From: Gammaproteobacteria bacterium
GTDB taxonomy: Bacteria; Pseudomonadota; Gammaproteobacteria; Enterobacterales; Psychrobiaceae
Direction of reading: 5' to 3'
Length of the DNA stretch: 64,000 bases
Assembly (NCBI GenBank): GCA_013214945.1
Contig: JABSRT010000020.1
Coordinates: 1-64,000 of the forward strand
This document shows, one piece after another, positions 27,090 to 36,943 of the stretch. A program made the position numbers and the translations under genes. The notes below the pieces were generated by a model. It did no database searches and was not told where the DNA came from. It saw only the letters and a program-made list of their open reading frames with translations. The stretch's first letter is position 1. Each line of letters begins with the position of its first letter.

Positions 27090-29192
27090 ATGCAAAAATT
27101 TTTTGCCGCTTGCCCTAAAGGGCTTGAATACCTCCTTGTTACCGAATTAGAGCAACTTGGCGCTACCGAGGTCCGCGAGTCACTTGCTGGTGTCCGTTTT
27201 AGTGCTGATATTGAACAAGCCTATCGGATTTGTCTGTGGTCACGTTTAGCCAGTCGTATTTTATTGTCGTTACACACCGACGAAGTCAATTCTGCGCAAG
27301 ATATTTATGACGTAGTATATCGAGTTAACTGGCATGTATTTTTCAGTAATCGTAAATCGATTGCGGTTGAATTTAACGGCACCAATACCTTCATTAATAA
27401 CACCCAATTTGGTGCTTTAAAAGTTAAAGATGCGATTGTTGATAAGTTTCGTGATAATGGCTTTGATCGTCCTAACGTTGACAAAAAAGGCGCGCAAATC
27501 CGCATTGAATGTCGAATGGTTAATAACAAATTAACCTTGGCGATAAACTTTTCAGGACGTTCGTTACAGCAACGTGGTTACCGAACGAACGCCGGTGAAG
27601 CGCCAATGCGTGAAAACTTAGCGGCCGCGGTATTATTGCGTAGTGGTTGGGATGTTTCGAAACCTTTGCTCGACCCTTTCTGTGGTAGTGGTACGTTAGT
27701 GATCGAAGCGGCGTTAATGGCCGCAAATATTGCACCATCATTAACCCGCACTAGCTTTGCCTTTGAAGAGCTAATGTCATTTAAACCAGATGCTTGGGCT
27801 GAGATCAAAGAGCAGGCCCAGCAAGCTGCTGATGAAGCTAAAGATCACAAGCAACTGTGTATTCGTGGTTCTGATTTTAATTCTAGTGTGCTGAACATTG
27901 CCCGCGATAATGCCCGTCGTGCTGGTGTTGGTCATTTGGTTTCTTTTGAAGTGGGTGACGCTACTGAGATTAGCCCACCATTTGGCAGCCAGAAAGGCCA
28001 TATCGTTACTAACCCGCCATACGGTGAGCGTTTAGGCGAGCTTATTTCGCTTATATTTGTTTACCATCGTTTTGCTAAAGCCGTTAAGGCTAAGTTTACT
28101 GGCTGGCAGTTAAGTGTGTTTAGCTCATCAATTGAGTTATTAACCGCGATTCGTTTGGCACCTGATCATAAATACAAGCTATATAATGGTCAATTAGAGG
28201 CTTTGCTGTGTAATTACATGATTGGTGATGGTGAGTTACGCTCAGTATCTCGCCAATCAGAACCCTTTGCGAACAGAATTAAGAAAAATGATAAGTTGTT
28301 AGCCAAATGGGCTAAAAGTGAAGGCATTGACGCTTACCGTGTTTATGACGCTGATTTACCTGATTATAACTTAGCGATTGACCGTTATCAGGAGCAGTGG
28401 ATCATTCAAGAATACGCCGCACCTAAATACATGGATCCAAGCAAAACCATGCGTCGTTTGATTGAAGCATTTATTGTTCTCGATTACGTGTTTGACATTG
28501 ATCCTAAGAATATTAAATACAAGGTACGTGAAGTTCAAAAAGGCGAAAATCAATACGAAAAGCTTAATGAGTCGGCCAACAAGTTCGTAATAAACGAATA
28601 TAACGCTAAGTTTTTGGTCAATACCACTGATTACTTAGATAATGGCTTGTTCTTGGATCATCGCTTGACCCGTAAGAAAATTCAAACACTGGCCAAAGAT
28701 ACCGACTTCCTTAATTTGTTTTGTTATACCGCGTCGGCGTCAGTGCATGCCGCGCTAGGTGATGCTATTTCAACCACCAGTGTTGATATGTCTAAAACTT
28801 ACCTTAATTGGGGTAAAGAAAACTTTAGACTAAATGGCTTAACTGGACCAGAGCATCAGTTTATCCAAATGGATGTACTGACTTGGCTAGCTTATTGTCA
28901 ATCGAGTTATGACTTGATCTTTATTGATCCTCCCACGTTCTCGAACTCGAAACGCATGGCGCAAACACTAGATATTAATCGTGATTACATTCAGTTGCTG
29001 AAAAACCTTAAGCGAATTTTACGTCCTGACGGCTTAATTATTTTCTCAAATAATTCACGCCAGTTTAAAATGGATATCGAGCAACTCGAACGATGTGGAT
29101 TTTCGGTCAAAGATATCAGCGCCGAGACGATTCCTCGTGACTTTAAAGGTAATCAAAAAATTCATAACTGCTGGGAAGTCACGCACAAATGA
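27090..29192 (+). CDS. rlmL: Bifunctional 23S rRNA methyltransferase RlmKL (m2G2445/m7G2069)
   Basis: A 700-residue fusion that methylates G2445 (N2) with its N-terminal half and G2069 (N7) with its C-terminal half, using S-adenosylmethionine. A THUMP RNA-binding domain lies near residues 45-155. The RlmL domain has DPFCGSGTLVIEA near 193 and the catalytic NPPYGERLG near 307. The RlmK domain has FCYTASASVHAA near 547 and FIDPPTFSNSK near 611. Its last four bases overlap the ATG of the next gene, giving translational coupling. Confidence 0.97.
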   Translation: MQKFFAACPKGLEYLLVTELEQLGATEVRESLAGVRFSADIEQAYRICLWSRLASRILLSLHTDEVNSAQDIYDVVYRVNWHVFFSNRKSIAVEFNGTNTFINNTQFGALKVKDAIVDKFRDNGFDRPNVDKKGAQIRIECRMVNNKLTLAINFSGRSLQQRGYRTNAGEAPMRENLAAAVLLRSGWDVSKPLLDPFCGSGTLVIEAALMAANIAPSLTRTSFAFEELMSFKPDAWAEIKEQAQQAADEAKDHKQLCIRGSDFNSSVLNIARDNARRAGVGHLVSFEVGDATEISPPFGSQKGHIVTNPPYGERLGELISLIFVYHRFAKAVKAKFTGWQLSVFSSSIELLTAIRLAPDHKYKLYNGQLEALLCNYMIGDGELRSVSRQSEPFANRIKKNDKLLAKWAKSEGIDAYRVYDADLPDYNLAIDRYQEQWIIQEYAAPKYMDPSKTMRRLIEAFIVLDYVFDIDPKNIKYKVREVQKGENQYEKLNESANKFVINEYNAKFLVNTTDYLDNGLFLDHRLTRKKIQTLAKDTDFLNLFCYTASASVHAALGDAISTTSVDMSKTYLNWGKENFRLNGLTGPEHQFIQMDVLTWLAYCQSSYDLIFIDPPTFSNSKRMAQTLDINRDYIQLLKNLKRILRPDGLIIFSNNSRQFKMDIEQLERCGFSVKDISAETIPRDFKGNQKIHNCWEVTHK

Positions 29193-29413
29193 AGCAATTG
29201 ACCTTGTATAGCACCGATGGTTGTCACTTATGTGATGAAGCAATGATGTTGCTTGACCAAATCGGCGCTATTTACCAGGTACAAGATATTATTGATGATG
29301 CCAGTTTGGTTGAAAAATACGGGATAAAAATTCCTGTGTTAGCAAAGCCAACTGGTGATGAATTAGATTGGCCATTTGACGTGGCCGCACTTACGCAATT
29401 TATGGAACAATAA
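29189..29413 (+). CDS. Glutaredoxin-like small thiol protein (DUF836)
   Basis: A 74-residue protein starting LTLYSTDGCHLCDEA, a thioredoxin-fold opening with a CHLC motif (a CXXC pair). It also has the cis-proline loop KIPVLAKP expected for a glutaredoxin-like fold. The electron partner and target are unknown. It overlaps the rlmL stop as ATGA and lies 2 nt before uup, an arrangement conserved in Vibrio and Shewanella relatives. Confidence 0.88.
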   Translation: MKQLTLYSTDGCHLCDEAMMLLDQIGAIYQVQDIIDDASLVEKYGIKIPVLAKPTGDELDWPFDVAALTQFMEQ

Positions 29414-29415
29414 AG

Positions 29416-31317
29416 ATGTTAATACGTTTAACCAATGCGCAACTAGCTTTTGGCGATCATGTAATTCTTGACCATGCTGATTTTCAAATTAATGCTGGCG
29501 AACGCGTGTGTTTGGTCGGTAAAAATGGTACCGGTAAATCAACGTTAATGAAGATTATTGCCAAGCAAATGGAGGTTGATGGCGGTGAATTAAATTACAA
29601 TTCAGGTATTGTGGTCGCACGTTTAGAGCAAGATCCGCCAGAGAAAGATCAACAGACCGTATTCGACTTTGTTGCATCTGGCATCGCCAGCGTTGGTCAA
29701 TTGCTTAAAGATTACCACCATATTCTGCACGAACTCGAAACAGACTACAGCGACGCTGTCATGAAAAGACTTGAGCGTGTTCAAGCTGATATGGATCACA
29801 GCAATGCGTGGTCATTTGAAGACAGAATCACTAAAGTTTTAACCCAGTTATCGTTACCTGCAGAAAAAAGCTTAAGTGAATTATCGGGTGGTTGGTTACG
29901 TAAAGCAGCGTTGGCTAAAGCTTTAGTTCAAGACCCAGACGTATTATTACTTGATGAGCCCACCAACCACCTTGACCTTAATGCGATTGCTTGGCTTGAA
30001 AAAGTTCTGCTAGATTTTAATGGTTCAATTGTATTTATCAGTCACGACAGAGCATTTATTCGTGCGATGGCAACCCGAGTTATTGATTTAGACCGCGGAA
30101 AATTAAGCTCATGGCCTGGTACTTACAATGAATATATAATCGCCAAAGAAGAAGCTTTGCGCGTTGAAGCGGATCAAAACGCATTGTTTGACAAACGTCT
30201 TGCGCTAGAAGAAGTGTGGATCCGTCAAGGTGTTAAGGCCAGACGTACTCGTAACGAAGGCCGAGTTCGCGCCCTAGAACAATTACGCCGTGACCGTTCT
30301 GACCGCCGTGAAGTGGTCGGAAAAGCTAATATGTCGCTTGCAAGCACCAGTAAATCAGGCAAATTGGTCTTTGAAATTAATGATCTTGGCTACGGGTTTG
30401 AAAACAAACTTATCGTTAAAGATTTCTCAAACCAAGTTATGCGTGGTGACAGAATTGCGCTAGTTGGACCCAACGGTTGTGGTAAGTCGACCGTGCTTAA
30501 GCTAATGCTTGGGCAACTTGAAGCGCAGCACGGTGAAGTTAAATGTGGTACCAAGTTAGAGGTGGCCTATTTTGACCAGCATCGTACGGGCTTAGATCTT
30601 GACAAAACAGTGCAAGAAAATGTCGGCGATGGCAAAGATGATGTGATGCACAATGGCCGTGAACGTCATGTATTAGGTTACTTACAAGATTTCTTGTTTT
30701 CACCTAAACGTGCTCGTACTCCGGTTCGTGCGCTATCTGGTGGTGAAAAGAATCGTTTATTATTAGCTAAGTTGTTTTTAAAGCCTAATAACTTGCTTAT
30801 TCTCGATGAGCCAACCAACGATCTAGACATTGAAACGCTAGAACTGTTGGAATCACTGGTTCATGACTACAAAGGTACCTTGTTATTGGTTAGTCACGAT
30901 CGTGAATTTATCAATAACACCGTGACTGCGAGTTGGTGGTTTGGTGCTAATGGTCAGATAGACCCATACGTTGGTGGTTTTGACGATGCAATGGCCCAAG
31001 GCGCCAGTTTGTATGATCCTGAAGCCAAGAAGCCAAAAGAAGCGGCTGTGGTAGAAAAAGCTGCTCCAGTGGCCGTTGTTGCAGAAAAGCCTAAGAAATT
31101 AAGTTTTAAACTGCAACGCGAGTTAGACGAATTGCCGGCTAAAATGGAAAAAATGGAACAATCGATTGAGTCACTGCAAGCAACCGTAAGTGACGCTGAT
31201 TTCTTTAGCAAGCCTAACGATCAAACTCAGCCAGTTTATCAGCAGCTAAGTGAGCAGGAAGCTCAACTTGAGCAGTTGATTGAACGCTGGGAAGAACTTG
31301 AATCGATGATTGATTAA
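29416..31317 (+). CDS. uup: ABC-F family ATPase Uup
   Basis: Uup is a soluble ABC-F protein without membrane segments, tied to ribosome function and to precise excision of transposons. Two ATPase cassettes are visible. Cassette 1 has Walker A GKNGTGKST near residue 36, signature LSGGW near 156 and LLLDEPTNHLD near 178. Cassette 2 has GPNGCGKST near 351, signature LSGGEKNR near 439 and LILDEPTNDLD near 460. An Arg-rich linker follows cassette 1. A C-terminal coiled-coil domain (about 565-633), diagnostic of Uup among ABC-F types, ends the 633-residue protein. Confidence 0.96.
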   Translation: MLIRLTNAQLAFGDHVILDHADFQINAGERVCLVGKNGTGKSTLMKIIAKQMEVDGGELNYNSGIVVARLEQDPPEKDQQTVFDFVASGIASVGQLLKDYHHILHELETDYSDAVMKRLERVQADMDHSNAWSFEDRITKVLTQLSLPAEKSLSELSGGWLRKAALAKALVQDPDVLLLDEPTNHLDLNAIAWLEKVLLDFNGSIVFISHDRAFIRAMATRVIDLDRGKLSSWPGTYNEYIIAKEEALRVEADQNALFDKRLALEEVWIRQGVKARRTRNEGRVRALEQLRRDRSDRREVVGKANMSLASTSKSGKLVFEINDLGYGFENKLIVKDFSNQVMRGDRIALVGPNGCGKSTVLKLMLGQLEAQHGEVKCGTKLEVAYFDQHRTGLDLDKTVQENVGDGKDDVMHNGRERHVLGYLQDFLFSPKRARTPVRALSGGEKNRLLLAKLFLKPNNLLILDEPTNDLDIETLELLESLVHDYKGTLLLVSHDREFINNTVTASWWFGANGQIDPYVGGFDDAMAQGASLYDPEAKKPKEAAVVEKAAPVAVVAEKPKKLSFKLQRELDELPAKMEKMEQSIESLQATVSDADFFSKPNDQTQPVYQQLSEQEAQLEQLIERWEELESMID

Positions 31318-31373
31318 GTTATATTCTGGTCGTGCGATCTTTTAGTAAAAAATAGCCGAAAGTTTAATTGAGC

Positions 31374-31481
31374 AGGATCAATTGCTTATAAAACGCACAA
31401 TTAAATTGGTTATTTTTTGCTTGATCCTAGGCTCAAGATCCTTTAGAAATTAGATGTCGTTACTTAAAAAAAATGACATCT
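31374..31481 (+). promoter_or_regulatory. Structured leader of rmf
   Basis: Two nested elements precede rmf. AGGATCAA (31374-31381) can pair with TTGATCCT (31421-31428). A 10-bp stem with one G-T pair joins 31452-31461 to 31472-31481 around a 10-nt A-rich loop, ending about 10 nt before the AGAGGAAA ribosome site. The proximal stem could affect rmf mRNA stability or translation; rmf messages are known to be long-lived in stationary phase. It could also serve as the 3' end of the uup transcript. Confidence 0.4.
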
Positions 31482-31505
31482 TGCTAAATCAAAGAGGAAA
31501 TCTTG

Positions 31506-31682
31506 ATGAATAGACAGAAAAGAGATCGTAGCACTAGAGCGTATAGCAAAGGCCATAAAGCTGGTACCTATGGCCATAGTAAAGACAGTTGTCCCTATAA
31601 TACCACTGAACAGCGACAGGTCTGGTTAGGTGGTTGGCGCGAAGGTTGCGAAGAAGCCGCTGCAGGATTTATGGTCAGATAA
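31506..31682 (+). CDS. rmf: Ribosome modulation factor
   Basis: RMF binds the 30S subunit in stationary phase and helps dimerise 70S ribosomes into inactive 100S particles. The 58-residue product shares with E. coli RMF the opening RQKRDR, the middle CPY and the near-invariant WLGGWRE. AGAGGAAA lies a few bases before the ATG. It is preceded by a structured leader and followed by a strong terminator. In relatives uup-rmf-fabA is the usual order; fabA is missing here. Confidence 0.96.
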   Translation: MNRQKRDRSTRAYSKGHKAGTYGHSKDSCPYNTTEQRQVWLGGWREGCEEAAAGFMVR

Positions 31683-31709
31683 TCAAGGAGCAATCCAACA
31701 GATTTAGTA

Positions 31710-31736
31710 AAGCACTGCCCTTGGCAGTGCTTTTTT
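31710..31736 (+). terminator. Intrinsic terminator after rmf
   Basis: A perfect 10-bp stem (31710-31719 with 31723-31732) with a 3-nt loop and a T-run, 27 nt after the stop. It also separates rmf from the convergent fghA. Confidence 0.95.
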
Positions 31737-31771
31737 ATTGTTACAACAAAAACAGTCAGTTAACCGCAACG

Positions 31772-32620
31772 TTAGCCTTTTAAGTATTTGGCGTGGAAAT
31801 CCAAATGATCTTCTATAAAGCTCGAGATAAAGAAGTAGCTATGGTTATAACCTTGATGCTGACGAATGTCGCACGGGAATTTAGCAGCCTCGGTCGCCGC
31901 AATAAAGTTGTCGAGTAGTAACTCTTCAGCTAAAAACTGATCGTCTAGCCCTTGGTCGATCAACATCGGAATAGTGCCTGTGGCATTTGCGACCAATTCA
32001 CAACTATCGTACTGTTTCCAAGCTGGCAGGTAATCACCCAGGTAATTGAAAAAGGCCTTTTGACCCCAAGGAGTTTCAATTGGGTTGGTTATTGGGCTAA
32101 ACGCAGAAACACTGCAATAGCTCGTGATATTACGCAGTGCCACGACCAAGGCTCCGTGCCCACCCATTGAATGACCAAAGATAGATTTTTTCGCTGTAAC
32201 CGGTAAATGCTGTTCAATCAATTTTGGTAATTCACTAACCACATAATCATACATGTTGAAATGCTGACTCCATGGCTTTTCAGTCGCGTTGACATAAAAG
32301 CCAGCACCTTGACCAAAGGCATAATCATCTTCTAAATCATCGGGCACATCTTCACCGCGTGGGCTGGTGTCGGGCATGATAAGCGCTATACCATGCTTAG
32401 CGGCAAAACGTTGAGCGCCAGCTTTAACCGAAAAGTTTTCGTCGGTACAGGTTAACCCCGATAAAAAATATAATGCCGGTACTTTATTGTCAGCACTTGC
32501 TCCTGGTGGTAAGTACACTGAAAAGGTCATTAAGCAGTTATTAACGCTTGATTGATGCTGGTACTGAATGTGCTGTCCGCCAAATAGCGTTTGGCTAGAC
32601 AATTGGGTAATGGCTGTCAT
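31772..32620 (-). CDS. fghA: S-formylglutathione hydrolase
   Basis: An esterase-D family alpha/beta hydrolase that splits S-formylglutathione to formate and glutathione in formaldehyde detoxification. The nucleophile is Ser151 in FGHSMGGHGALV; the Asp (DQGLDDQFL) and His (HQGYNHSYFF) of the triad are in the C-terminal part. The frame can extend to 32704, but I take the ATG at 32620 because it gives 282 residues, the family's usual size, and begins MTAITQLSSQTLFGG in register with homologues. No glutathione-dependent alcohol dehydrogenase (adhC/frmA) is adjacent, which is its usual partner, so the pathway must be completed elsewhere. It is divergent from hrpA. Confidence 0.93.
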   Translation of the reverse strand: MTAITQLSSQTLFGGQHIQYQHQSSVNNCLMTFSVYLPPGASADNKVPALYFLSGLTCTDENFSVKAGAQRFAAKHGIALIMPDTSPRGEDVPDDLEDDYAFGQGAGFYVNATEKPWSQHFNMYDYVVSELPKLIEQHLPVTAKKSIFGHSMGGHGALVVALRNITSYCSVSAFSPITNPIETPWGQKAFFNYLGDYLPAWKQYDSCELVANATGTIPMLIDQGLDDQFLAEELLLDNFIAATEAAKFPCDIRQHQGYNHSYFFISSFIEDHLDFHAKYLKG

Positions 32621-32802
32621 GTGGGTCACTGTTATTTCACAAAACGGTAGTTTAACAAAATATGCAGCGACGGTTTTGTTTTTTTTATCGCAAGTGTGCC
32701 ACAACCTTCGAGTTGTGCATTGTTTGAGCGAATAAGTTCGCTTGCCTACTTTAGCGTGCGCTTTGCTTGGCTGTGTCGTGGTTTTATTGGTGGTAATTTG
32801 TT

Positions 32803-35800
32803 ATGATTTCGGCATTATTTTCCAATGAATTTAGCCCCTTGACCAGTCAAAAGAACCCAGAGCAAACCACTGATCTTGCTGTTACTCCACAGCAAATTAA
32901 TATTCTTGTTAAGCAGAGCAAGCAGTGTATGTTGCTTGACGGCATAAAATTGCGCGCTCGCTTACGTGGGCTTGTCAAAATTAAGCAGCCAACGCGTAAG
33001 GCTGCAACCTATCAAAAGATATCAGCAGATCTAGAAAGGGCGATGGCACGCCTACAGCGCCGTAAAAACACTGTGCCAGCGTTAAATTTTCCGCCGCAGT
33101 TGCCTGTCACCCAGCTTAAAGACGACATCGCTAAGGCGATATCACTGCATCAGGTTGTGATAGTTGCTGGTGAAACTGGCTCAGGTAAAACAACCCAGCT
33201 ACCTAAAATCTGTTTAGAGCTCGGCCGTGGGATCAGTGGCTTGATAGGTCATACTCAGCCACGTCGTTTAGCGGCTCGCAGTGTTGCTGACCGCATCGCC
33301 AGTGAAATGAATACCGAGTTGGGACAAGCGGTAGGTTTTAGGGTTCGTTTTGCGGATAAGTTAAATGAAAATAGCTTAATAAAATTAATGACCGACGGTA
33401 TTTTGTTGGCCGAGATTGCACACGATCCATTACTTAATCGGTATGACACAATTATTATCGATGAAGCGCATGAGCGCAGTTTAAATATCGATTTTTTATT
33501 AGGTTACCTCAAGCGCCTGTTGCCTAAGCGTCCAGATTTGAAGATTATTATTACGTCGGCCACCATTGATACGCAGCGTTTCTCGAGCCACTTTAATAAC
33601 GCCCCAGTTATCGAAGTGAGCGGACGAACCTTTCCGGTTGAAGTAAGGTATCATCTTGACGAACACAACCAAGATAAAGACCAACTGCAATCAATATTTG
33701 ATGCGGTCGATGAGCTGTGCGCTGAAGGTCCTGGTGACATTTTAATTTTTATGAATGGTGAGCGAGAAATTCGCGATACCAGTGATGCACTGTCTAAACG
33801 TAACTTACGTGACACTGAAATTTTACCTTTGTACGCGCGTTTGAGTTATACCGAGCAAGCGAAAATATTTAAACTAGGGCGCGGGCGACGGATTATATTG
33901 GCGACCAATGTCGCAGAAACATCATTGACTGTGCCGGGCATCCGTTATGTTATCGATCCCGGTACCGCGCGGATTAGTCGCTACAGTTACCGGACCAAAG
34001 TGCAACGCTTGCCGATTGAGCCTGTATCACAAGCGAGTGCAAATCAGCGGATGGGCCGTTGTGGTCGTGTTGCTGATGGTATTTGTATTCGCCTGTACAG
34101 TGAAAGTGATTTTGATACGCGAGTTGCATTTACCGATCCCGAAATTTTAAGAACCAATTTAGCGTCAGTTATTCTACAGATGGTGTCTTTAGGCTTAGGA
34201 GAGATCGAGGCCTTTCCATTCGTACAGCCACCTGATAGCCGTAATATAAAAGATGGCATTAGTTTGCTCGAAGAAATTGGCGCGTTAGCGAAAGACAAAA
34301 CCCGTGATGGTCGCGAACTTCAATTGTCAGAGATTGGCAGTCAAATTGCAGCGTTACCTATTGATCCGCGCTTGGCCAGAATGGTGATTGAAGCCAAAGG
34401 CAACGGGTCATTAGTGCAGTTGCTGGTGATAACATCGGCTTTAAGTATTCAAGATCCCCGCGAGCGCCCACTGGACTATCAACAAAAATCAAGCCTGTGC
34501 CATCAACGTTTTCTCGACAAAGAATCTGACTTTATCGCGTTTTTAAACTTGTGGAATTACATCAAGGAACGCCAAGTCGAATTGTCCAATAGCCAATTTC
34601 GAAAAATGTGTCGCGATGAGTTTTTGTCCTACATGCGAATTCGAGAATGGCAAGATTTGTACGCGCAACTAGAGCAGGTTTTAACCGAACGCGGCATTGC
34701 CGTGGTTGGTGGCGAAGCCGACTGGGACAATGTTCATCAAGCTATTTTGTCCGGATTGTTGAGCCATATTGGTTTTAAAGATCAAAATAATGAATTTACT
34801 GGTGCGCGTAACTCGAAGTTTTTCGTTTTCCCCGGTTCTGCATTGGCCAAAAAGTCACCTAAATGGGTGATGGTGTCTGAGCTTGTCGAAACCTCACGTT
34901 TATTTGGGCGGGTTGCCGCTAAAATTGATCCATTGTGGATTGAACCGCTAGCCGAACATTTGGTTAAGCGCAATTACAGTGAACCGCATTTTGAGAAAAA
35001 ACGTGGGCAAGTGGTTGGCTTTGAACAAGTGTCATTATTTGGCCTAATTATCGTTGCTAAACGTAAGATTAATTACGAACTGATAAATAGGGTAGAAGCC
35101 CGCGAGATATTTATTCGCCAAGGGTTGGTCGAAGGTCAGTTGAGCTTAAAAGATAAATTTTATCGCCATAACTTGCAATTAGTCGAGCAAGTCGAAGAGC
35201 TTGAGCATAAATCTCGACGTCGAGACATCTTAGTCGATGAAGAAACACTCTATGCGTTTTATGATGACAAGCTGCCAGAACATATTTGCAGTGAAAAGCA
35301 GTTAACGAGTTGGTGGAAAAAAACCATCCAACAAACTCCCGACTTACTTAACTTTGAGCTTGAGCAACTGACCCGCGATGGCGCGGGCACAGTCAGTGAC
35401 AACGACTTTCCCGATCGATGGAACCAAGGCAACCTGACCTTTAAACTGAGCTATAACTTTGAGCCGGGCGCTGTTGATGATGGGGTTAGCGTTCATATTC
35501 CGATTGAATTATTAAATCAGGTAACCGCCGACGATTTTGATTGGTTAGTCACGGGCCTACGCCGTGAAAAAGTAATTGCATTAATTAAGTCGTTACCAAA
35601 ATCAATACGACGTAACTTTGTGCCTGCGCCTAATTATGCCGATGCTTGCCTTGACGCGATGCCGATGATGCAAGACAGCTTAATTAATGCCATGAGCAAA
35701 CAGTTACTGCGGATGTCGGGTATTAGAATTGACGCCCAAAGTTGGGATTTGGGGCAATTGACCGCTCATTTACTGATTAATTTTAAAATTGAGCAACAGC

Positions 35801-36783
35801 AAGGTCGCAACAATGACCAATTAATTGAGCAAGGGCGTAATTTGACGGCGCTACAACAAAAACTCAGTGGTAAAGTGCAACAATCGCTGGTCAATGTTGC
35901 CGAAACAGGGATTGAAAAGCAGGGCTTAATTGAATGGGATTTTGGAAATTTACCCGCGAGCTACACCCGTAAACGTGGCCAATTCGAAGTTAAAGCTTAT
36001 CCTGCTTTGGTTGCGGCTAAAGCCAGCGTCGAAATTAAACTGTTCGATAACTTAGCGCTTGCACAAGAACACAACCGGATTGGTTTACGTCAACTTATCT
36101 TGTTAAATGTGCCGTCGCCAGTGGCTCATATGCAGCGCACTTTACCCAATAAGGCAAAGCTAGGGCTCTATTATCATAGTTTTGGTCAAGTAAATCTGTT
36201 AATCGACGACATTATCGCTGCCGCCGTTGATACCATCATTGGTCAGCATAAAATGGAAGTATCGCAAGCCGAGCAGTTTAGTCAATTACGCGATATTGTG
36301 CGCACAGAACTGGCCGATACCGTGGTTGAAATTGCCCAGCAAGTTGAGCAGTGTTTAAGCTTGGTTAATGGCATCAATAAGAAACTAAAAGGGCGGGTCT
36401 CGCTGGATATGGTGATGGCTCATGGCGACATTAAATCGCAGCTAGCTGGTTTAATCTTTAAAGGCTTTGTTGCGGCCAATGGCAGTGATAAATTGAGTGA
36501 TATTGCGCGTTACCTTAAAGCCATTGAACGCCGGCTTGAGAAGTTACCTGTTGACACTAACCGCGACCGATTAGCCCAGATAAGCATTGAGAACGTTGCT
36601 AAACCTTATCAACAATTGGTCACGCAACTGGGTAAAGTACCTGTTATTCCTGCTGAGTTAACGTTTATTCGCTGGATGATTGAAGAACTGCGTGTGTCAT
36701 TGTTTGCTCAAACCCTTGGCACAAAATTTGCCATTTCAGAAAAGCGGATCAAACAAAAATTAGCTGACTATAAAGTTAGCTAA
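32803..36783 (+). CDS. hrpA: ATP-dependent RNA helicase HrpA
   Basis: A 1326-residue DEAH-box helicase; E. coli HrpA rescues stalled or collided ribosomes and processes some mRNAs. Walker A GETGSGKTTQLPK lies near residue 125, DEAHERS near 220, the SAT motif (TSATID) near 250, and motif VI QRMGRCGR near 415. These are followed by the helicase-associated and OB regions and the long HrpA-specific C-terminal domain (DUF3418). Length is normal. No clear ribosome site precedes the ATG; the protein begins just inside the divergent fghA spacer. A strong terminator follows. Confidence 0.97.
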   Translation: MISALFSNEFSPLTSQKNPEQTTDLAVTPQQINILVKQSKQCMLLDGIKLRARLRGLVKIKQPTRKAATYQKISADLERAMARLQRRKNTVPALNFPPQLPVTQLKDDIAKAISLHQVVIVAGETGSGKTTQLPKICLELGRGISGLIGHTQPRRLAARSVADRIASEMNTELGQAVGFRVRFADKLNENSLIKLMTDGILLAEIAHDPLLNRYDTIIIDEAHERSLNIDFLLGYLKRLLPKRPDLKIIITSATIDTQRFSSHFNNAPVIEVSGRTFPVEVRYHLDEHNQDKDQLQSIFDAVDELCAEGPGDILIFMNGEREIRDTSDALSKRNLRDTEILPLYARLSYTEQAKIFKLGRGRRIILATNVAETSLTVPGIRYVIDPGTARISRYSYRTKVQRLPIEPVSQASANQRMGRCGRVADGICIRLYSESDFDTRVAFTDPEILRTNLASVILQMVSLGLGEIEAFPFVQPPDSRNIKDGISLLEEIGALAKDKTRDGRELQLSEIGSQIAALPIDPRLARMVIEAKGNGSLVQLLVITSALSIQDPRERPLDYQQKSSLCHQRFLDKESDFIAFLNLWNYIKERQVELSNSQFRKMCRDEFLSYMRIREWQDLYAQLEQVLTERGIAVVGGEADWDNVHQAILSGLLSHIGFKDQNNEFTGARNSKFFVFPGSALAKKSPKWVMVSELVETSRLFGRVAAKIDPLWIEPLAEHLVKRNYSEPHFEKKRGQVVGFEQVSLFGLIIVAKRKINYELINRVEAREIFIRQGLVEGQLSLKDKFYRHNLQLVEQVEELEHKSRRRDILVDEETLYAFYDDKLPEHICSEKQLTSWWKKTIQQTPDLLNFELEQLTRDGAGTVSDNDFPDRWNQGNLTFKLSYNFEPGAVDDGVSVHIPIELLNQVTADDFDWLVTGLRREKVIALIKSLPKSIRRNFVPAPNYADACLDAMPMMQDSLINAMSKQLLRMSGIRIDAQSWDLGQLTAHLLINFKIEQQQGRNNDQLIEQGRNLTALQQKLSGKVQQSLVNVAETGIEKQGLIEWDFGNLPASYTRKRGQFEVKAYPALVAAKASVEIKLFDNLALAQEHNRIGLRQLILLNVPSPVAHMQRTLPNKAKLGLYYHSFGQVNLLIDDIIAAAVDTIIGQHKMEVSQAEQFSQLRDIVRTELADTVVEIAQQVEQCLSLVNGINKKLKGRVSLDMVMAHGDIKSQLAGLIFKGFVAANGSDKLSDIARYLKAIERRLEKLPVDTNRDRLAQISIENVAKPYQQLVTQLGKVPVIPAELTFIRWMIEELRVSLFAQTLGTKFAISEKRIKQKLADYKVS

Positions 36784-36793
36784 GGATAAAACT

Positions 36794-36824
36794 AAACAGC
36801 CACGCCAATTAAGCGTGGCTGTTT
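36794..36824 (+). terminator. Terminator after hrpA
   Basis: A perfect 12-bp stem (36794-36805 with 36813-36824) with a 7-nt loop, followed by GGTTTTATT. It begins 10 nt after the hrpA stop. Confidence 0.85.
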
Positions 36825-36943
36825 GGTTTTATTGTGGCCATTAATGTCTAGCGTACTCAATGTTTTTACTTACTAATTTAACCATGGCATGATTAAACTT
36901 CAGCAGTAAAGCAACCCAACCAATTTATCATAAGTGAGAGAAG

